Shown one piece after another: positions 1 through 7,363 of a stretch of DNA of 64,000 bases. The first letter of the stretch is position 1; each line of letters begins with the position of its first letter. The notes beneath the pieces were generated by a model, which was not told where the DNA came from, searched no databases, and saw only the letters and a program-made list of their open reading frames with translations. The position numbers were made by a program, and so were the translations under genes. The stretch is from Tepidanaerobacter syntrophicus. Lineage in GTDB: Bacteria > Bacillota > Thermosediminibacteria > Thermosediminibacterales > Tepidanaerobacteraceae. Location of the stretch: contig NZ_DF977001.1 in assembly GCF_001485475.2 (NCBI RefSeq), positions 186,001 to 250,000 on the forward strand, written 5' to 3'.

Positions 1-1
1 C

Positions 2-376
2 CTAAAATAAACTGAAATCGCAGTGCGCATAATCTTTTGCAATAACATTTTCAATAAATTCACCCATACTTTTAAATGAAAACCTCGCTAAAAAGCCAGC
101 CAGTGTCAATGCAAAAACAAGCTTGCCTCCTTCGCTGCCTAAAACCCATACAAGCCAGCTTAAGCCTACATGATAACCTTGATCCGGCGTCCCAACAAAA
201 TCGGCGGCGCCCCAAACTGTAGCAAGATATGTCCACATTAGCAAAAAAAGTGGAAGCTTTTTGCCTGCAATAGCATAATCGTCAAAGCTTGCAGACCCTT
301 CTTTAGATACTCTAAAGCCTATCCAAAGCATTACCAAAAGATAGATTATGCTCACTGCCCAAATGATAGTTGTCAT
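2..376 (-). pseudogene. Sodium:solute symporter, N-terminal part, apparently frameshifted
   Basis: The first ~110 residues match the start of the solute:sodium symporter family: an N-terminal membrane helix (about residues 5-22), then the DDYAIAGKKLP-type segment, a second helix carrying WGAADFVG, and the conserved (S/T)xxEF stretch, here SMGEFIEN. After SMGEFIEN the frame leaves the family pattern and stops at bases 2-4. Shifting one base after the EN codons gives LLQKIMRTAISVYF, which looks like the next symporter helix and runs off the window edge. I read this as a frameshift (real or sequencing error) in a full-length gene, not a genuine 124-residue protein. The ATG start has a GGGGG-type ribosome binding site and lies 13 bases after the upstream thiamine enzyme gene, so both are probably one transcript; the substrate is unknown. 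Confidence 0.6.
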
Positions 377-389
377 TTTTATACCCCCT

Positions 390-1970
390 TTAATTTCTGT
401 AAGATCGTGGATCTATAACAGCTTGAATAACTACCGGTTTTTTAGAATTCAATTCCTTTTTTAAAATATCTTCCAACTCTTTAATTCTTTCTACTTTGTA
501 ACCCACTGCTCCAAAACTCTCAGCCAATTTAACCATGTCTGGATTCGTAAATTCAACTCCATAAGGCATAAGCCCTTTTCTTTCTTGATTCATCTTAATA
601 AGACTCAGAGTTTTATCATCTAAAACAATTATAATTATTGGTATGTCTTCTCTTACCATCGTTTCCAGCTCAGCCATATTCATTCCAAAGCAGCCGTCCC
701 CTATTATTGCTATAACAGGTTTTTTTGGAAAATATAACTTGGCTGCCATAGCAGTAGGAATTCCTGAACCCATAGATGATAGACCATTTGACATAAAAAA
801 TGTCTTGGGCTCATATGTTTCCCATATTTGCCCCACTAACATTTTATGAGCGCCTACATCAGAAACGGCTATTGTGTCGTAAGGCATTGTTCGTCGCGCT
901 GCTTTTACGACTTCAAACGATTCCATTGCCTCGCTTTTTTTAGTTGCCACTGTCTTAATCAAATTCTCCCTAACAGACTTTATATCATTTATGTCCCAAG
1001 AAGCACGATTTACTTGCCTTGTTAATACTTCTAGCATTTTAGATATATTTCCATGAAGTTCTAATTGTGTAGGATAATATTTATCTGTATTGGGCATGTT
1101 ATCTATATCAATAACAGGTGTTTCGCCAAACATCCATTGTTTATCCATTTCAACTACATCAAAACCTATTGTAATTATCAAATCGCTATTTTTTGCATAA
1201 TCCAAAATTATTCTATCGCACAACATTTCTATTACTCCTAAAAATTGGAGATGATTTTCAGGAATAATACCTTTTGCTTTTGGTGTAATTATTACCGGCG
1301 CTCCCAATTTTTCCACAAACTTTACAAATTCCTGATGCGCATTGCATCTAAGCACCCCTAATCCAGCAAAAATTATTGGCTTTTTTGAATTATTAATTAT
1401 TTTAAGAGAGGCAGATATATCCCCTGAAAAAGTAGATTCAGTGGAAATTTTAGATAAATAATAATTCATCTTCTCTTTTTCCATTAAAGCTACATTGCTT
1501 GGAAATGTAAGATGGACAGGTCCTTGTTTTGGGGACATGGCAATAGCAAACGCCTTGCTTAATATTCTTTCGACTGATGATGCTTCAATGGTTGCGCTCC
1601 ACTTTGAAACTGGTTCAAATAATCTAACTAAATCCAAGTGTTGATGTGTTGAAACTTCATAAAAATTAGTGGCCATATTACCTGTAATAGCAATTACAGG
1701 GGCTCTGTCTAAATAAGCGTGAGCTACGCCTGTAATTAGATTTGTGGCTCCCGGCCCAAGTGTAGAAAGACATACTCCCGGTTTTCCAGATATTTCGCCA
1801 GTAGCTGCAGCCATAAAAGCCGCTGTAGATTCATGCTTAGTAAGTATAAACCGGATTCCTTCTTTCTTAAGAGAATCTAGGAAAGATGTTACTTCTCCTC
1901 CTGGATATCCGAATACACATGGTATTCCCTCCTCTTTTAATATTTTTGCAACTATGTCTGAGACCTTCAT
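390..1970 (-). CDS. Acetolactate-synthase-like thiamine diphosphate enzyme
   Basis: The 526 residues show the three-domain layout of the ThDP-dependent decarboxylase/carboligase family. Near the N-terminus are FGYPGGEV and KHESTAAFMA with the cofactor-activating glutamate, then STLGPGATN. The central domain runs from about residue 190 to 330. The C-terminal half carries the diphosphate-binding motif from GDGCFGMNMAE through VLDD. Acetolactate synthase large subunits are the closest family I recognise, but no small regulatory subunit is nearby, so a catabolic or different 2-oxo acid substrate is possible. The ATG has an AGGAGGGAG ribosome binding site. A symporter gene follows 13 bases downstream, suggesting uptake plus metabolism of one acid. 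Confidence 0.75.
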   Translation of the reverse strand: MKVSDIVAKILKEEGIPCVFGYPGGEVTSFLDSLKKEGIRFILTKHESTAAFMAAATGEISGKPGVCLSTLGPGATNLITGVAHAYLDRAPVIAITGNMATNFYEVSTHQHLDLVRLFEPVSKWSATIEASSVERILSKAFAIAMSPKQGPVHLTFPSNVALMEKEKMNYYLSKISTESTFSGDISASLKIINNSKKPIIFAGLGVLRCNAHQEFVKFVEKLGAPVIITPKAKGIIPENHLQFLGVIEMLCDRIILDYAKNSDLIITIGFDVVEMDKQWMFGETPVIDIDNMPNTDKYYPTQLELHGNISKMLEVLTRQVNRASWDINDIKSVRENLIKTVATKKSEAMESFEVVKAARRTMPYDTIAVSDVGAHKMLVGQIWETYEPKTFFMSNGLSSMGSGIPTAMAAKLYFPKKPVIAIIGDGCFGMNMAELETMVREDIPIIIIVLDDKTLSLIKMNQERKGLMPYGVEFTNPDMVKLAESFGAVGYKVERIKELEDILKKELNSKKPVVIQAVIDPRSYRN

Positions 1971-2028
1971 ATGCTCCCTCCTGTCTTTAATGCAAAATTA
2001 TGTATGAATCATCACACTATTTGCAAGC

Positions 2029-2066
2029 ATGGTAAAATTAAATTTTTGATATTTTTATTTTACCAT
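2029..2066. promoter_or_regulatory. Inverted repeat upstream of the ThDP enzyme gene
   Basis: ATGGTAAAAT at 2029-2038 is exactly mirrored by ATTTTACCAT at 2057-2066, separated by 18 A/T-rich bases. It lies about 60-95 bases before the start codon of the acetolactate-synthase-like gene, a usual place for an operator. No -35/-10 pair stands out, so the role as a repressor or activator site is inference only. Confidence 0.4.
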
Positions 2067-2084
2067 AATGTAATAATTTTGTAC

Positions 2085-2111
2085 AAAAAAATAATGCCGC
2101 AACATGCGGCA
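2085..2111 (-). terminator. Terminator of the Fur-controlled small gene
   Basis: On the minus strand a GCCGC/GCGGC stem (2096-2110, extendable by a T-A pair) with a 5-base loop is followed by ATTATTTTTTT. It ends about 23 bases after the stop codon of the 33-residue ORF, giving that ORF its own short transcript. Confidence 0.8.
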
Positions 2112-2133
2112 ATAAGATTTTTGCTTGTTCCTA

Positions 2134-2235
2134 TTAATCCTCGTAGAATTCTTTAAGCATCTTGTTTATATCTTTTTTAGCTTTCGCAATCTTTTCTTTT
2201 ACAACTTTATCTTCGAAAAGGTATCTGAACAACAT
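2134..2235 (-). CDS. 33-residue charged peptide under Fur-box control
   Basis: A 33-codon ORF with a strong GGAGGTGA ribosome binding site seven bases before its ATG. The peptide starts MLFRYLFEDK, is rich in Lys, Asp and Glu, and is probably one amphipathic helix. It has no Cys, no membrane helix and no family I recognise. It sits alone between a textbook promoter overlapping Fur-like boxes and its own terminator, so a real iron-regulated transcript is well supported even if the product is not. Bacillus has small Fur-regulated basic proteins (FbpA/B/C) that act with a small RNA to spare iron. This peptide has no obvious sequence match to them, so only the regulatory logic is comparable. Confidence 0.65.
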   Translation of the reverse strand: MLFRYLFEDKVVKEKIAKAKKDINKMLKEFYED

Positions 2236-2251
2236 ATGTTGTCACCTCCAC

Positions 2252-2306
2252 TGATAATGACTTTCAATCTCAACTAAATTATAGTATGAAAATCATTATC
2301 AGTCAA
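2252..2306 (-). promoter_or_regulatory. Sigma-A promoter with two Fur-like boxes
   Basis: On the minus strand TTGACT (2301-2306), a 17-base spacer and TATAAT (2278-2283) form a near-consensus promoter. TGATAATGATTTTCA (2287-2301) overlaps the spacer and differs from the 7-1-7 Fur consensus TGATAATnATTATCA at one base. A second copy, TGAAAGTCATTATCA (2252-2266), lies in the 5' leader with two mismatches. Two operators bracketing the start site predict iron-dependent repression of the 33-residue ORF. Confidence 0.8.
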
Positions 2307-2353
2307 GTAGTTTTTAAAAATAACTTTTTTGGATTGTTTGACTAAAAGACTGT

Positions 2354-2542
2354 CTAGCTGCATATTTCCAGGAATTCTTGGTAAATATCGCACAGCTCAC
2401 TAGCTTCTTTTTTTGATGGCATTTCACTTGCAATTCTCAAGAGCGGTTCTGTTCCGGACAATCTTGCAGAAATCCAGCCACCGCTTTCTTGAAATTTATT
2501 TTGAAATTCTGAATGCGTCACTCCCTCGACTTTTTTAAATCT
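2354..2542 (-). pseudogene. Phosphomannomutase/phosphoglucomutase C-terminal remnant
   Basis: A 62-codon open stretch without a proper start encodes the last domain of an alpha-D-phosphohexomutase. The phosphate-binding loop SGTEPLLRI is intact, preceded by SGGWISAR and followed by a typical C-terminal helix and a stop. The three upstream domains are absent, and the fragment abuts the terminator of the dehydrogenase operon. This is a decayed gene end left by a deletion, and it is not expected to be functional. Confidence 0.75.
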
Positions 2543-2544
2543 GT

Positions 2545-2578
2545 AAAAAAAATCAGAGGGATAGATATTCCCTCTGAT
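2545..2578 (-). terminator. Terminator of the 2-oxo acid dehydrogenase operon
   Basis: On the minus strand ATCAGAGGGA pairs perfectly with TCCCTCTGAT over a 7-base loop and is followed by eight T residues. It lies 23 bases after the E2 stop codon. Confidence 0.9.
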
Positions 2579-2600
2579 AGCGCCAGGCTATATAGTTTAG

Positions 2601-3716
2601 TTATATAAGCTTATCAATATTCTCTAAGTTATTTTTAATTTCGCCCAAGAATTTAACTGCATTACTTCCTTCAATAATACGATGATCATAACCTAAACTT
2701 GCAATCAAAATTGGTCTTATGACAATACTGTTTTCTATTATTATGGGTCTTTCGGTTATTTTGCCAATCCCTAAAATTGCACTTTGTGGATAGTTTATAA
2801 CCGGAACAAAGAAACTAGAGCCAAAAATTCCTGAATTTGTGATAGTAAAGGTTCCTTCTGACATATCTTTAATTGTCAAAGTCTTTTTTGCTACTTTTTC
2901 TTTAAACTCATTAATACAATTTGAAATATCCTCAAGTGGTCTATCTGCAGCATTTTTTATTACAGGAACATACAATTGGCCTTCATAATCTAGCGCAACT
3001 CCAATGTTTATTTGCTTTTTAATCGTGATTTTTTTATCTTCGAGGATTGAGTTGATTATTGGAAATTTCTTTAGCGACTGGCTAACAGCTTTGATAATAT
3101 ACGTTGTATAAGAAAAATTCTTTTTAAGACGCATTTCTTTTACTTTACTCATATCTATTTCCATAAAAGTTGTGGCTTGCACATATTCTTTAGCCTTTTC
3201 TATATGCTCAAACATCGATTTTTTAACACCGGTCAGAGAAATTTCTTCTGCGCCAGTTTCTTCTCTTTTTTTAGCTGCATTTTCAACATCTTTTTTTGTA
3301 ATAATTCCGTTGGGTCCCGTGCCCTGAACATTTGCTAAATCCAAATTATATTCTTGAGCAAATCTTTTTGCAATTGGCTGGACTCTAATCTTTTTCTCTG
3401 CTGATACTATTACATCTTTTTCTGCCTTTTCTGCTAGAGAAGGTGGTTTTAGCGATTCTTCAATTTTTGTAAGCTCTTCTACTGAATCAGCTATTATTGC
3501 CAAAACAGCCCCTACCGGCAGTTCATCGCCTTCTTTGCACATAAGTTTGATATAACCGCTTTTTTCGGCTGCTACCTCAAAATTTGCCTTTTCAGCAGAA
3601 ATGCTCATTATATTTTCACCCTTATTTACCTGCTCATTATCTTTAACATATATTTTTTCGATTACGCCAGTTTGCATCAAACCGCTCATTTTTTCTAAAA
3701 CTATTTTTTCAATCAT
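2601..3716 (-). CDS. 2-oxo acid dehydrogenase E2, dihydrolipoyl acyltransferase
   Basis: The 371 residues have the E2 layout. One N-terminal lipoyl domain carries the lipoylated lysine in SAEKANFE (about residue 43). A peripheral subunit-binding domain follows (about 110-150, IRVQPIAKRFAQEY to ITKKDV). The C-terminal catalytic acyltransferase domain starts at about 155. The active-site histidine is in YDHRIIEG; most E2 enzymes have HRxxDG, so the conserved Asp is replaced by Glu here. It is the last gene of a tight three-gene operon after E1 alpha and E1 beta, and is followed by a strong terminator. Acetoin, pyruvate or a branched-chain 2-oxo acid could be the substrate. No dihydrolipoamide dehydrogenase (E3) gene is in the window. 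Confidence 0.9.
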   Translation of the reverse strand: MIEKIVLEKMSGLMQTGVIEKIYVKDNEQVNKGENIMSISAEKANFEVAAEKSGYIKLMCKEGDELPVGAVLAIIADSVEELTKIEESLKPPSLAEKAEKDVIVSAEKKIRVQPIAKRFAQEYNLDLANVQGTGPNGIITKKDVENAAKKREETGAEEISLTGVKKSMFEHIEKAKEYVQATTFMEIDMSKVKEMRLKKNFSYTTYIIKAVSQSLKKFPIINSILEDKKITIKKQINIGVALDYEGQLYVPVIKNAADRPLEDISNCINEFKEKVAKKTLTIKDMSEGTFTITNSGIFGSSFFVPVINYPQSAILGIGKITERPIIIENSIVIRPILIASLGYDHRIIEGSNAVKFLGEIKNNLENIDKLI

Positions 3717-3730
3717 TACTGCTTTTCTCC

Positions 3731-4693
3731 CTATCTACATATTTTTTCGGCTGCCATTACTATATCTTGAACTTGAGGTACTGCAGCTTCTTCCGAGGCA
3801 AAAGGCACAGGGATTTCTCTTCCTCCAACCCTTATAATCGAACTTTGCAGGTAGTCTATTGCTTCTTCAGCAACCATTGCAGCAATTTCACCGCCAAATC
3901 CGCCGAATTTAGGCGATTCGTGAACTACGACTAATCTGCCAGTCTTTTTAACGGAATTCAAAATTATTTCTTTGTCTAGGGGCTTAATTGTCCTCGGATC
4001 AACTATTTCTGCCTCAATTCCTTCATCTGCTAATATCTCGGCAGCCTCCTGAGAGCGGCTTACCATCATTGAGGTTGCCACAATTGTAACATCGCTGCCG
4101 CCCCTCTTTATGTCTCCCTTGCTAAGGGGTATCGTATAAGGCTCGTCCGGAACTTCTTCTTGAGTGCCATAAAGTCTTTTATGTTCCAAAAATAAAACCG
4201 GATCATTGCTCTTAATTGCAGAATGCAGTAAACCTTTAGCATCATAAGGAGTTGAAGGGCATACAATCTTTAGACCTGGAACATTCATGAACCAGGCTTC
4301 GACACATTGGCTATGATGCATTCCCAAATTCAAACCTATGCCCATCGGGGCCCTTACTACTAAAGGACAGCATGCTTTTCCAGCAGATAGATAGCGAATT
4401 TTCGCGGCGCTTTGCACCAAATGGTCCATTGATATTACAAGTATGTCCGCAAATTGTATTTCAACAATAGGTCTTGTCCCCATGATAGCCGCACCCACAC
4501 CCATTCCGGCAAGAGCAGCTTCTGATATAGGGGTATTTCTTACTCTATTAGGTCCGAATTCTTCAATAAGCCCTGTAGTGACTCCAAATAAACCCATTTC
4601 TATATCTTCTCCAAATGTAAAAACACTCGGATCAGATCGCATGGCTTCAGCATATGCCTCATTTAAAGCTTTTGCATATGTCTTAACACTCAT
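3731..4693 (-). CDS. 2-oxo acid/acetoin dehydrogenase E1 beta subunit
   Basis: The 320 residues match the E1 beta transketolase-like family. The ThDP-contacting TFGEDIEMGLFG stretch is near the N-terminus, followed by ISEAALAGMGVGAA, the pyrimidine-domain segment APMGIGLNLGMHHSQ, and the C-terminal transketolase domain with VDPRTIKPLD and VVHESPKFGGFG. With E1 alpha it forms an alpha2beta2 heterotetramer that decarboxylates the substrate and reductively acylates the E2 lipoyl group. The gene starts three bases after E1 alpha ends and stops 14 bases before E2, so translation is probably coupled. Substrate specificity cannot be decided from sequence. Confidence 0.9.
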   Translation of the reverse strand: MSVKTYAKALNEAYAEAMRSDPSVFTFGEDIEMGLFGVTTGLIEEFGPNRVRNTPISEAALAGMGVGAAIMGTRPIVEIQFADILVISMDHLVQSAAKIRYLSAGKACCPLVVRAPMGIGLNLGMHHSQCVEAWFMNVPGLKIVCPSTPYDAKGLLHSAIKSNDPVLFLEHKRLYGTQEEVPDEPYTIPLSKGDIKRGGSDVTIVATSMMVSRSQEAAEILADEGIEAEIVDPRTIKPLDKEIILNSVKKTGRLVVVHESPKFGGFGGEIAAMVAEEAIDYLQSSIIRVGGREIPVPFASEEAAVPQVQDIVMAAEKICR

Positions 4694-4696
4694 TTA

Positions 4697-5662
4697 TTAT
4701 ACCCCCTCTTCATAAACATCTGTCAGCATATCATCCGTCGTGCAGACCGGCTCATCTTGAATTGATTTAAATGCTTCTTCTATCTCACTGTCTGCATCGT
4801 TTTTTATCTTTGCCAAGTCTTCTTCTGATGCCATATCATTTTCTATTAAATAATTTCCAAGTCTTTTTATCGGACATTTCTTTGCCCATTCTTCAATAAT
4901 CTCAGATGGCCGATTCTCTGGAATAATTCCGGCATGAGGTTTCATCCTAAATGTAATGCAATCTAATAAAGTTGGTCCCTCTCCTCTTCTGGCCCTTTCT
5001 ACTGCTTCCTTTGTATAGCTATAGACCTCAATTATATTATTCCCATCTATGGTATAGCCAGGGATCCCATATCCAACGGCTCTGTCCGAAAATTTTTTGC
5101 AAGCCGTTGCCTTATTAGCCGGCATAGTCACAGCTATCTGGTTATTTTCAATTATAAATATGCAAGGCAGCTTCCATGCGCCTGATAGATTAATAGCTTC
5201 ATGAAAATCGCCTCTGTTTGCGGCTCCGTCTCCGAAAAAGTTAAGAACCACATTATTTGTACCTTTATAAGATAAAGCTAAAGCCGCGCCGGCTCCGATA
5301 GAAATAGAGCTGCCAACCATTCCGGTTCCAGGAAGTACTCCAAGTTCGGGATAGCAGGAATGGTGAGAAGTTTCATGTCCTTTGCTAGGACTCTTTTTCC
5401 TGGCACCCATCGCCAAAAGCATAGTTCTTGCCGAAACGCCTCGTGCTATAAATGCGCCGCGGGTTCTTAGCGACGGCAGAACTTTATCATCTGGTCCTAT
5501 TGCATAACAACTTCCAATGGGTATAGCTTCTTGACCGGTGCTTTGATGAACGACTTCTTTTAAAAGTCCCTTTTTAAACCATTCATCTGTTTTAATATCA
5601 AATAACCTTGTTAAAACCATTTGACGATACATTTCAAGTAAATCAGATTTACTAAGATCCAA
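4697..5662 (-). CDS. 2-oxo acid/acetoin dehydrogenase E1 alpha subunit
   Basis: The 321 residues carry the E1 alpha ThDP/Mg motif, GDGAANRGDFHE followed by IENNQIAV. Most acetoin and pyruvate E1 alpha proteins have a GKGGSMH-type loop before the GxxGxxxP region. Here the same place reads SKGHETSHHSCYPELGVLPG, with three extra His/Cys residues, so this is a divergent branch. The start is TTG with a GGAGTGAG ribosome binding site. It is the first gene of the operon. The 400-base upstream region contains a strong hairpin and a possible short ORF, but I found no convincing -35/-10 pair. Confidence 0.85.
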   Translation of the reverse strand: MDLSKSDLLEMYRQMVLTRLFDIKTDEWFKKGLLKEVVHQSTGQEAIPIGSCYAIGPDDKVLPSLRTRGAFIARGVSARTMLLAMGARKKSPSKGHETSHHSCYPELGVLPGTGMVGSSISIGAGAALALSYKGTNNVVLNFFGDGAANRGDFHEAINLSGAWKLPCIFIIENNQIAVTMPANKATACKKFSDRAVGYGIPGYTIDGNNIIEVYSYTKEAVERARRGEGPTLLDCITFRMKPHAGIIPENRPSEIIEEWAKKCPIKRLGNYLIENDMASEEDLAKIKNDADSEIEEAFKSIQDEPVCTTDDMLTDVYEEGV

Positions 5663-5688
5663 TTGTTCTCACTCCATTCTGTTAATTT

Positions 5689-5799
5689 TCAAATCGATGA
5701 TCTCTTTAGAATTTTTGTTAAACCATCTTTTATCTCCTTAGTTGCTTGTTCACCTCCAGTAAGATTTTTTGCTAAATTTACAAGGCTCCGCTTTGACAT
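5689..5799 (-). other. Possible 36-codon leader ORF before E1 alpha
   Basis: An ATG-initiated frame of 36 codons ends 26 bases before the E1 alpha start. The composition is protein-like (MSKRSLVNLAKNLTGG at the start), but there is no ribosome binding site, because only A/T lies upstream, and the ATG sits inside the loop of the 5782-5832 hairpin. It could be a leader peptide, a gene remnant or chance. Confidence 0.25.
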
Positions 5800-5835
5800 T
5801 TTAGAATTTAAAAAAATGCTTAGCGGAGCCTTTTT
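5782..5835 (+). terminator. Strong hairpin with T-run between E1 alpha and the C-S lyase gene
   Basis: AAGGCTCCGCT (5782-5792) pairs exactly with AGCGGAGCCTT (5822-5832), and CATTTT/AAAATG pairs inside the loop. On the plus strand it is followed by TTTTTATTT, the form of an intrinsic terminator, yet no plus-strand gene precedes it. It could end a small plus-strand RNA, or act in the E1 alpha leader on the minus strand. The rest of 5663-6065 is A/T-rich with an imperfect palindrome TTTGTGAAAT...TACAAA at 5923-5947 and no gene. Confidence 0.5.
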
Positions 5836-6006
5836 ATTTAATGGAAGTAGTTTTTAGTTGAAATATTTGATAAAATTTTTAGTATTTATATATTACTTCT
5901 ATATTTCATATTATTTTCCTTCTTTGTGAAATAATTATTTTTACAAAATATAGATAAATTTTTAATGCTTATTATCCCTGTTTCGCTTAGAGGATTTTTT
6001 GTAAAT

Positions 6007-6036
6007 TTGTCAAAATATATATTTATAGCCTATAAT
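6007..6036 (+). promoter_or_regulatory. Promoter of the MalY/PatB gene
   Basis: TTGTCA (6007-6012), an 18-base spacer and a perfect TATAAT (6031-6036) lie 30 bases before the GTG start codon. A GGGGGT ribosome binding site lies between. Confidence 0.7.
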
Positions 6037-6065
6037 TTTAGCATTTTAAAAATGGGGGTATTATA

Positions 6066-7244
6066 GTGAAATACGATTTTGATAAAGTAATCGATCGAAA
6101 AAATGATTATTCGTCTAAATGGAATGATCTTCAAAAAATGTTCGGCAGGGACGACCTTTTGCCCATGTGGGTTGGGGATATGGACTTTGAAAGTCCACAG
6201 CCTGTCATAGACGCCCTTGTTGAAAGAGCAAAAAAGGGGGTTTACGGCTACACATCAACGCCTCCGTCCTATTTTGAATCAGTGGCTCAGTGGATGAAAA
6301 AACGTCATAATTGGAATGTAGAAACTGACTGGATGGTTTATACGCCGGGAGTAGTTACGGCGCTGAGCTTTATTATAAATGCCTTTACAAATCCAGGAGA
6401 TAAGATTATAGTTCAGCAGCCGGTATATTATCCGTTTTTCAGAGTCATTGAAGAAAACGGCCGGCGCCTGGTAAATAACCCTTTGATTTATAAAGACGGG
6501 AAATATACCATGGACTTTGACGATTTAGAGGAAAAGGTAAAAGATCGCCGAATTAAACTTATGTTTTTGTGTAATCCACACAATCCCGTAGGCCGGGTCT
6601 GGACAAAAGAGGAATTGACAAGGCTAGGTCGGATATGCCTCGAAAATAATATTCTTGTAGTATCTGATGAAATCCACCAAGATATTGTCTACCCCGGAGC
6701 AACACATATTCCCTTTGCTTCTATATCAGAAGAGTTTGCCTTGAGCTCCATAACATGCACTTCTCCTAGCAAAACTTTTAACCTAGCCGGTCTTCAAACT
6801 GCAACTATAATAATTCCAAATACGGTTTACTATGATATTTACAAAAACTTTATCAAAAGGCTTGAGCTGCTAAATAACCATGTATTTGGAATCGTAGCAC
6901 AAGAAGCAGCTTATATGTATGGTGAGGAATGGCTAAATCAACTTTTGGAATATCTTACAGGTAATTTAAAATTACTTATAGATGAGATCGAAAGAGAAAT
7001 CCCTCAGTTAAAAGTAATAAGACCCGAAGGGACATTTTTTGTATGGCTTGACTGCACATCTCTTGGTTTAGATCCACATCAGTTAAGTGATTTTATGACA
7101 AATAAGGCAAAGCTTGCTTTAGAAAGTGGATATTGGTTTGGTACAGGCGGCGAAGGATTTGAAAGAATAAACATAGCTTGCCCCCGCATATATGTAACAG
7201 AGGCCGTAAAACGGTTAAAGACAGCAATTAGAGAAATAAAGTAG
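6066..7244 (+). CDS. MalY/PatB family PLP-dependent C-S lyase (aminotransferase fold)
   Basis: The 392 residues match the cystathionine beta-lyase/MalY/PatB branch of fold type I PLP enzymes. Family marks are the N-terminal MWVGDMDFESP, GVYGYTSTP, CNPHNPVGRVW, SDEIHQDIVYP, and the PLP lysine in SPSKTFNLAGLQ (about residue 233). Enzymes of this group split C-S bonds of cystathionine, cysteine or cysteine conjugates to pyruvate, ammonia and a thiol. The start is GTG. The gene is monocistronic with its own promoter, and no methionine-pathway gene is adjacent, so the physiological substrate remains open. Confidence 0.85.
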   Translation: MKYDFDKVIDRKNDYSSKWNDLQKMFGRDDLLPMWVGDMDFESPQPVIDALVERAKKGVYGYTSTPPSYFESVAQWMKKRHNWNVETDWMVYTPGVVTALSFIINAFTNPGDKIIVQQPVYYPFFRVIEENGRRLVNNPLIYKDGKYTMDFDDLEEKVKDRRIKLMFLCNPHNPVGRVWTKEELTRLGRICLENNILVVSDEIHQDIVYPGATHIPFASISEEFALSSITCTSPSKTFNLAGLQTATIIIPNTVYYDIYKNFIKRLELLNNHVFGIVAQEAAYMYGEEWLNQLLEYLTGNLKLLIDEIEREIPQLKVIRPEGTFFVWLDCTSLGLDPHQLSDFMTNKAKLALESGYWFGTGGEGFERINIACPRIYVTEAVKRLKTAIREIK

Positions 7245-7281
7245 CACTTTGCTTAATTTTAGTAAAATTCTTATAAAATTT

Positions 7282-7310
7282 TTGCATATATGTGCACAAT
7301 ATGGTATAAT
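7282..7310 (+). promoter_or_regulatory. Promoter of the ATP-grasp ligase gene
   Basis: TTGCAT (7282-7287), a 17-base spacer and TATAAT (7305-7310). The -10 box is also the left end of a long inverted repeat (7305-7349), so promoter access may depend on whatever binds or folds there. Confidence 0.75.
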
Positions 7311-7349
7311 GAATTAGGCTCAATATTTTATTGGGCTTAATTCATTATA
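7305..7349 (+). promoter_or_regulatory. 21-bp-arm inverted repeat between -10 box and ribosome binding site
   Basis: The left arm (7305-7325) and right arm (7329-7349) are separated by TTT. They are complementary at 19 of 21 positions, and the other two are G-U pairs, so the structure is fully paired as RNA. The right arm ends directly at the AAGGAGG ribosome binding site. It may be a DNA operator over the -10 box, or an RNA structure when transcription enters from upstream. Confidence 0.6.
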
Positions 7350-7363
7350 AGGAGGCGCGTCAA

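Noticed and set aside
5923-5947. A Rex-like palindrome TTTGTGAAAT...TACAAA
   Set aside because: The half-sites are spaced nine bases apart rather than four, and inner positions do not match; too weak to call.
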